DNA of 23,693 bases from positions 1 to 23,693 of the IMG/VR virus record IMGVR_UViG_3300027971_000221; one strand, given 5' to 3'. Within the stretch, counting starts at the first letter, position 1. Each line of letters starts with the position of its first letter. Shown piece by piece: positions 20,395-23,693 of the stretch. The position numbers and the translations under genes are program-made. Source of the stretch: a virus. The notes under the pieces are model-generated. The model searched no databases. It worked only from the letters and a program-made list of their open reading frames with translations, and was not told where the DNA came from.

Positions 20395-21357
20395 TTACGA
20401 AGTAATCAGGTCAGCAGCCAGGCCGTGGGCATTTTCTGCCAGCACCTTGTGACCCCACTCGACCAACAGCATACGCTTCTCAGCGTCGCCGGTCTTAGCG
20501 AGTTCAATTTGCTGGTAAGGACGCAGCACAACCATCTTGGCGTACTCGGGATCGAGCACCCAAGCATCACGCTCGCGCTGGAAACGGTTAGCGATAACGC
20601 TGACGTTTCCAAAGTCGCTAACGTAGACATCAACCGCGCCGATCAAAGTCGCAGGCTTTTCACCGCCGTTGATGTTGAAACGGCTGGAGGCGATACCAGA
20701 GAAACCGCTGACGCGCTGCTTGTTAACAGGTCCGGTCATCAGGATCTTTGGAGTGCCGCCAGCAGACCACACTTGCTGAATCACATTCTTGAGAATGGTC
20801 TCAGTGAAAGTGCGAACGGTTCCGTCAGTACGGGCGCTGTTTGGCAGCGTGGTGTACGACGGGTTAGTGCCGTTGGTTTGCATATCGACGTTGGTCTTGA
20901 CCCACGCGCCCAAAGATGCAGTTCCGCGTGCAACGCTGGTGCTACCAGCAGCAGCCACAGCGCCGTTCAGCATGGTGAACTCTTGGTCGCGTTTCAGTTC
21001 GGCGCTACGCTTGGCGATCTGGTAAGCCAGTTCGCTGCGACGGCCAGCCTTGTTAACCACCTCTTCAGTAGCGGACAAGATGATGGTTTTGCGCGAAATC
21101 TGAGCGTAGTTTTGCAGGCGAACGGTTGCGGTAACAGCGTCAAAAGAGGCGACATCGTCACCCTCAATCTGCTTGTTGGCCGCAGCTGCTGCCAGGGTAT
21201 CGCTTTGGAATTCAAACAGCGAATTGCTGATTGACTCACGCCCGATGTTGCTCATGTAAGGAGTTTCTTCGGGTGCGATATTGGTGATGATGTTGGACAG
21301 GTCTTCACGGATACCTTTGGCGTCAAAGGTGGTGAAAGTATTGGTTACGATTGCCAT
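20395..21357 (-). CDS. Major capsid protein, SU10-type (HK97 fold)
   Basis: A 320-residue protein starting MAIVTNTFTTFDAKGIREDL. The opening (IREDLSNIITNIAPEETPYM, then SNIGRESISNSLFEFQSDTL) and the central QISRKTIILSATEEVVNKAG and RSELAYQIAKRSAELKRDQE are typical of the SU10-type major capsid family (DUF5309-related), with a P-domain-like TVRTFTETILKNVIQQVWSA and a C-terminal RPYQQIELAKTGDAEKRMLL. No protease or delta-domain is visible, in line with a separate scaffold gene just upstream. Start ATG 21357 has only a weak AGTGAG box formed around the scaffold stop. Transcription after it is controlled by the terminator at 20357-20387. Confidence 0.9.
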   Translation of the reverse strand: MAIVTNTFTTFDAKGIREDLSNIITNIAPEETPYMSNIGRESISNSLFEFQSDTLAAAAANKQIEGDDVASFDAVTATVRLQNYAQISRKTIILSATEEVVNKAGRRSELAYQIAKRSAELKRDQEFTMLNGAVAAAGSTSVARGTASLGAWVKTNVDMQTNGTNPSYTTLPNSARTDGTVRTFTETILKNVIQQVWSAGGTPKILMTGPVNKQRVSGFSGIASSRFNINGGEKPATLIGAVDVYVSDFGNVSVIANRFQRERDAWVLDPEYAKMVVLRPYQQIELAKTGDAEKRMLLVEWGHKVLAENAHGLAADLITS

Positions 21358-21364
21358 GATGTAC

Positions 21365-22321
21365 TCACTTTAATAAAAGTTCAATTGCGGAGACGGCGTC
21401 TTGGACGCGGCCAGTTTTTGCAAGACGTTGTTTTGCACGCGTTGACTCGCTTGTCGTAGAGACTCGACCCGCTGCACCTGGCTTGGCTGGTCTTGGGCCA
21501 TTGTTGGTCACCGGCTTGATGTTGCCCCGCTTGGACATCATCTGTTCGTAGAGTGCCGCTTTACGCAGCACGTTCACGACGCGGTGATCAAAAATGTTCT
21601 TCAGTTCATCAGGCTGGAATCCGGCTTTCTGTCCGAATTCAATGAGTAGCGCTTTCTCTGCCTTGGCCTTTGCTGGGTCCTTCCACTCGGGTAGGACTTC
21701 CATCAATCTTTCCTGCTCTGTGGCAAGAAACGCCTGCATAGACTGCGCCTGTTCCTGGCGTGAGATTTCTGCAAGTCGCTGCTGTTCGCTCTGAATAGCC
21801 GCGTACTTAGTCTGGTTCTCACGCACTAACTCTTTCTGCCTCACCCACTCGATGGGGTCCTCTTGGTAGAGGCGGTCCCAATCGATCTGAGGCTCTGCCG
21901 CCTGCTGAACCTGTTGCTCCAATGCTCCTAACAATTGAGCGTACTGCGCACGCTCGGCGCGGATGGCCTGGCTCTCTTGCTCGACTTGCTTGCGCACCTC
22001 GGCAATTTGCTGGGTCTTCCGCGTGTAGTCTTGAGTGCGTGAGTAACCTTGCTGGAGTTCGTCAAGCGTTACAGTAACTTCCTTGCCATCTACTTTGACG
22101 GTGAAAGTCTGCGGCTCTTCGTTCTCCTCTGATTCCTCATCTTCCTCTGACTGTTCGGTAGGTGTTTCATCGTCCGATGCGTCTGCATCACCGGACAATT
22201 CCTCATCCACCGCCGCCTCAGTTTCCTGAGCTAACGCCTCGTCGGGTAACTTTTCTCCGTCTTCCGGAAGTATCGCCGTGAGTGCCTGGACTGCTGCGTC
22301 CATATTGAGTGATTCTGTCAT
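21365..22321 (-). CDS. Capsid scaffolding protein
   Basis: A 318-residue protein starting MTESLNMDAAVQALTAILPE. Residues about 20-70 are a very acidic low-complexity stretch (TEQSEEDEESEENEEPQTFT). Residues about 85-215 are a long coiled coil rich in Gln and Glu (EVRKQVEQESQAIRAERAQY). The C-terminus is basic (RVSTTSESTRAKQRLAKTGR), probably binding the capsid protein. This acidic, coiled-coil, basic-tail build and its place right before the capsid gene are the scaffold hallmarks. A GYSRTQDYTRKTQ motif near residue 92-104 recurs in podovirus scaffolds. Start overlaps the upstream stop by ATGA. Confidence 0.87.
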   Translation of the reverse strand: MTESLNMDAAVQALTAILPEDGEKLPDEALAQETEAAVDEELSGDADASDDETPTEQSEEDEESEENEEPQTFTVKVDGKEVTVTLDELQQGYSRTQDYTRKTQQIAEVRKQVEQESQAIRAERAQYAQLLGALEQQVQQAAEPQIDWDRLYQEDPIEWVRQKELVRENQTKYAAIQSEQQRLAEISRQEQAQSMQAFLATEQERLMEVLPEWKDPAKAKAEKALLIEFGQKAGFQPDELKNIFDHRVVNVLRKAALYEQMMSKRGNIKPVTNNGPRPAKPGAAGRVSTTSESTRAKQRLAKTGRVQDAVSAIELLLK

Positions 22322-22569
22322 TTGTTAACCCGTTCTGCCGCACGCTGCGCCACTTTTGCGTTGTCGATGGTCTTGGTCAGTTCAATCTTGAGGCTGTCTA
22401 TCGCCTTAATCATGGACCAGGCCATCTCGCGTTTTGCTGTCTCTTCGGGTTTGCTGCTCTTAAAAACCCAGAGTTGATCGTTTTCAACCTTGGTCAGTGC
22501 CATGTTGAATGTCTCGTTCTCTAAGAGTTCCTGTGCCTTGCGGCCAGCGCGGATTACTTGTTCTGTCAT
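22318..22569 (-). CDS. Small protein between portal and scaffold
   Basis: An 83-residue product starting MTEQVIRAGRKAQELLENET. It is helical (AWSMIKAIDSLKIELTKTID followed by NAKVAQRAAERVNK), with a short strand-like DQLWVFKSSKPEETAKREMA in between. Similar proteins lie between portal and scaffold genes in many phages, and function is unknown. ATG 22569 overlaps the portal stop by ATGA and its stop overlaps the scaffold ATG in the same way, so all three are coupled. Confidence 0.72.
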   Translation of the reverse strand: MTEQVIRAGRKAQELLENETFNMALTKVENDQLWVFKSSKPEETAKREMAWSMIKAIDSLKIELTKTIDNAKVAQRAAERVNK

Positions 22570-23693
22570 GCCATTCCAGGTTGGTTGATGGTTGCCTCTC
22601 GATTCATGCTGGTGACAGCTTGAATCTCAGCGTTGCTAATTTGTGCGTTGTACTTTAACTCAATTTCGTATTTCTTTAGTAGTCCATCCTGCGCCAGTTG
22701 GTCGCGCCGGAAGTCATCATCACGAATCATCTGCTCGCGCTTGAGTTCCAACTCGGCGGCCTTCTTCTGGATGTCGGCCTCAATGGACTTGGCCTGGACC
22801 TCGGCCAACACTTCTTCTGGTGTCGGCTTGGGTGCTGGCGCTGGTGGCGGCTGGTAGTCGGCGGGGATGTCGTTAAAGAACTGGCTGGAGTCCTTGAATC
22901 CGCTAAGTTCCACAATTTTGCGCAGAGTGCTGGCGTACATAGACGGGCTTACCAGCGGGTTCTGTGGACCGAGCTGGGTCAGCGCCTCCTGCTGCTTGGC
23001 GCTAATCATCATCAGAGCCTGTAGGCGCTCGTTGGTGTCGCCGTTGCCTAAACCGATGTTGATGCTCACATCCATGTTGGCGTTCCAGGCGCGCGGGTCG
23101 ATCTCCACAAACTGGTCGCGCAGGCGAATCATGCGGGGCTTGTCCTGGTGCGTCACCATCAAGAACAGGATGCCTTTGAATAATTTTTTCATGCCCTCGG
23201 CCATCATCCGCGCCGTGAGTTCGATGCGGCCCTGCGACGCGCTGATGGTGGCGGCCACTGCAGCCTTGGTGCTGGACTGCAAGGCGTCGGCGTTCAGACC
23301 CATCGCCGCCTTGCTCATTCCGGTGCGGTCTTCCTTGATCTGGTCGATGTAGTCCAGCATGGGGAACGCGGCCTGGCCGACAAACGGGCTAGAGAATGGC
23401 TGCACCATGCCAGGGGCACGCATACGGATGATGGCTCCGGTCTCGTTGTTCAGCACGTCGTCCATGTTGACTTGGCCCTCGACCACCGCAGTGCGTGGGT
23501 GGATGGACTGCGCCAAGGAGTCCAGCGTGTTGCGCAGGATTTCGGACTTGATTTCCTGGATGTCGTGGGTGATGTCGAAAATGGACATCGCCTCGATGGG
23601 GCTGGTGTGTGGCTCGGGGTCGCAGGGGAAGTCCACGAACGGGATGTAGGACGCTGGCAAATTCCGCACCACCTTGTAGCCGGAACCCATGCA
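22566..23693 (-). CDS. Portal protein, C-terminal part (cut by window edge)
   Basis: The frame continues past the right edge; 375 C-terminal residues are visible. A region EAMSIFDITHDIQEIKSEIL, then RNTLDSLAQSIHPRTAVVEG, MLDYIDQIKEDRTGMSKAAM and the long helices after it match the stem-to-crown part of P22-like podovirus portals. A Pro-rich hinge (DYQPPPAPAPKPTPEEVLAE) precedes a long charged coiled coil (AELELKREQMIRDDDFRRDQ) as in crown/barrel domains. It is the first gene of the visible late block; the terminase should lie beyond the edge. It ends MNREATINQPGMA at the TGA coupled to the next ATG. Confidence 0.88.
   Translation of the reverse strand, partial: CMGSGYKVVRNLPASYIPFVDFPCDPEPHTSPIEAMSIFDITHDIQEIKSEILRNTLDSLAQSIHPRTAVVEGQVNMDDVLNNETGAIIRMRAPGMVQPFSSPFVGQAAFPMLDYIDQIKEDRTGMSKAAMGLNADALQSSTKAAVAATISASQGRIELTARMMAEGMKKLFKGILFLMVTHQDKPRMIRLRDQFVEIDPRAWNANMDVSINIGLGNGDTNERLQALMMISAKQQEALTQLGPQNPLVSPSMYASTLRKIVELSGFKDSSQFFNDIPADYQPPPAPAPKPTPEEVLAEVQAKSIEADIQKKAAELELKREQMIRDDDFRRDQLAQDGLLKKYEIELKYNAQISNAEIQAVTSMNREATINQPGMA

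Noticed and set aside
20425-21234. Plus-strand open frame of 269 codons opposite the capsid gene
   Set aside because: The minus strand encodes an unmistakable capsid protein; this is its antisense shadow.

Overview
This window is a contiguous piece of a tailed-phage genome of podovirus type (short tail). The evidence is an unbroken minus-strand virion block running from a portal protein at the right edge through scaffold, SU10-type major capsid protein, SU10-type head-tail adaptor, tail fibre with an S74 chaperone domain, a holin/endolysin cassette and several large internal or ejection-type virion proteins. No tail sheath, tube or baseplate genes are seen, and no integrase, terminase, polymerase or tRNA gene lies in the window. 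The lysis genes (M15-type Ala-Glu peptidase and a three-segment holin) imply a Gram-negative host. Base composition looks balanced, near 50% GC by eye. An uncultured aquatic phage is my inference from the style of the small proteins, not something the sequence proves.

Layout. (1) 1-886, minus strand: a Cro/C1-type HTH protein, a RuvC-like Holliday junction resolvase and an unknown gene cut by the left edge, coupled by short overlaps. (2) 887-1042: a divergent control region. (3) 1043-2683, plus strand: nine small genes, mostly overlapping by 1 to 83 bases. Three are short membrane proteins or peptides and one is a NrdR-like zinc ribbon. (4) 2680-3931, minus strand: an HTH-metallophosphoesterase followed by a 90-residue protein with 37 acidic residues and no Lys, Arg or His. 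A terminator for this pair lies inside the converging gene. (5) 3932-4353: a perfect 6+3+6 dyad and a plus-strand winged-HTH-like gene. (6) 4339-23693, minus strand: the late block.

The late block is read right to left: portal (partial), small protein, scaffold, major capsid protein, strong intrinsic terminator, small protein, glycosyltransferase, adaptor, small protein, two fibre-associated repeat proteins, S74 tail fibre, a DUF7936-like small protein, the lysis cassette, a C1q-like fibre protein, a nozzle-like protein, a GNAT-like protein and four Ala/Gly/Pro-rich internal virion proteins.

The points most worth a second look are: a probable -1 frameshift gene in the lysis cassette, with an A AAA AAG heptamer joining a 20-codon zero frame to a 143-codon -1 frame; the hyperacidic Trp/Tyr-rich protein paired with the HTH-phosphoesterase; the 12-bp, GAAA-loop terminator directly after the capsid gene and only 5 bases before a start codon that lacks a Shine-Dalgarno; and several modular repeats in virion proteins.
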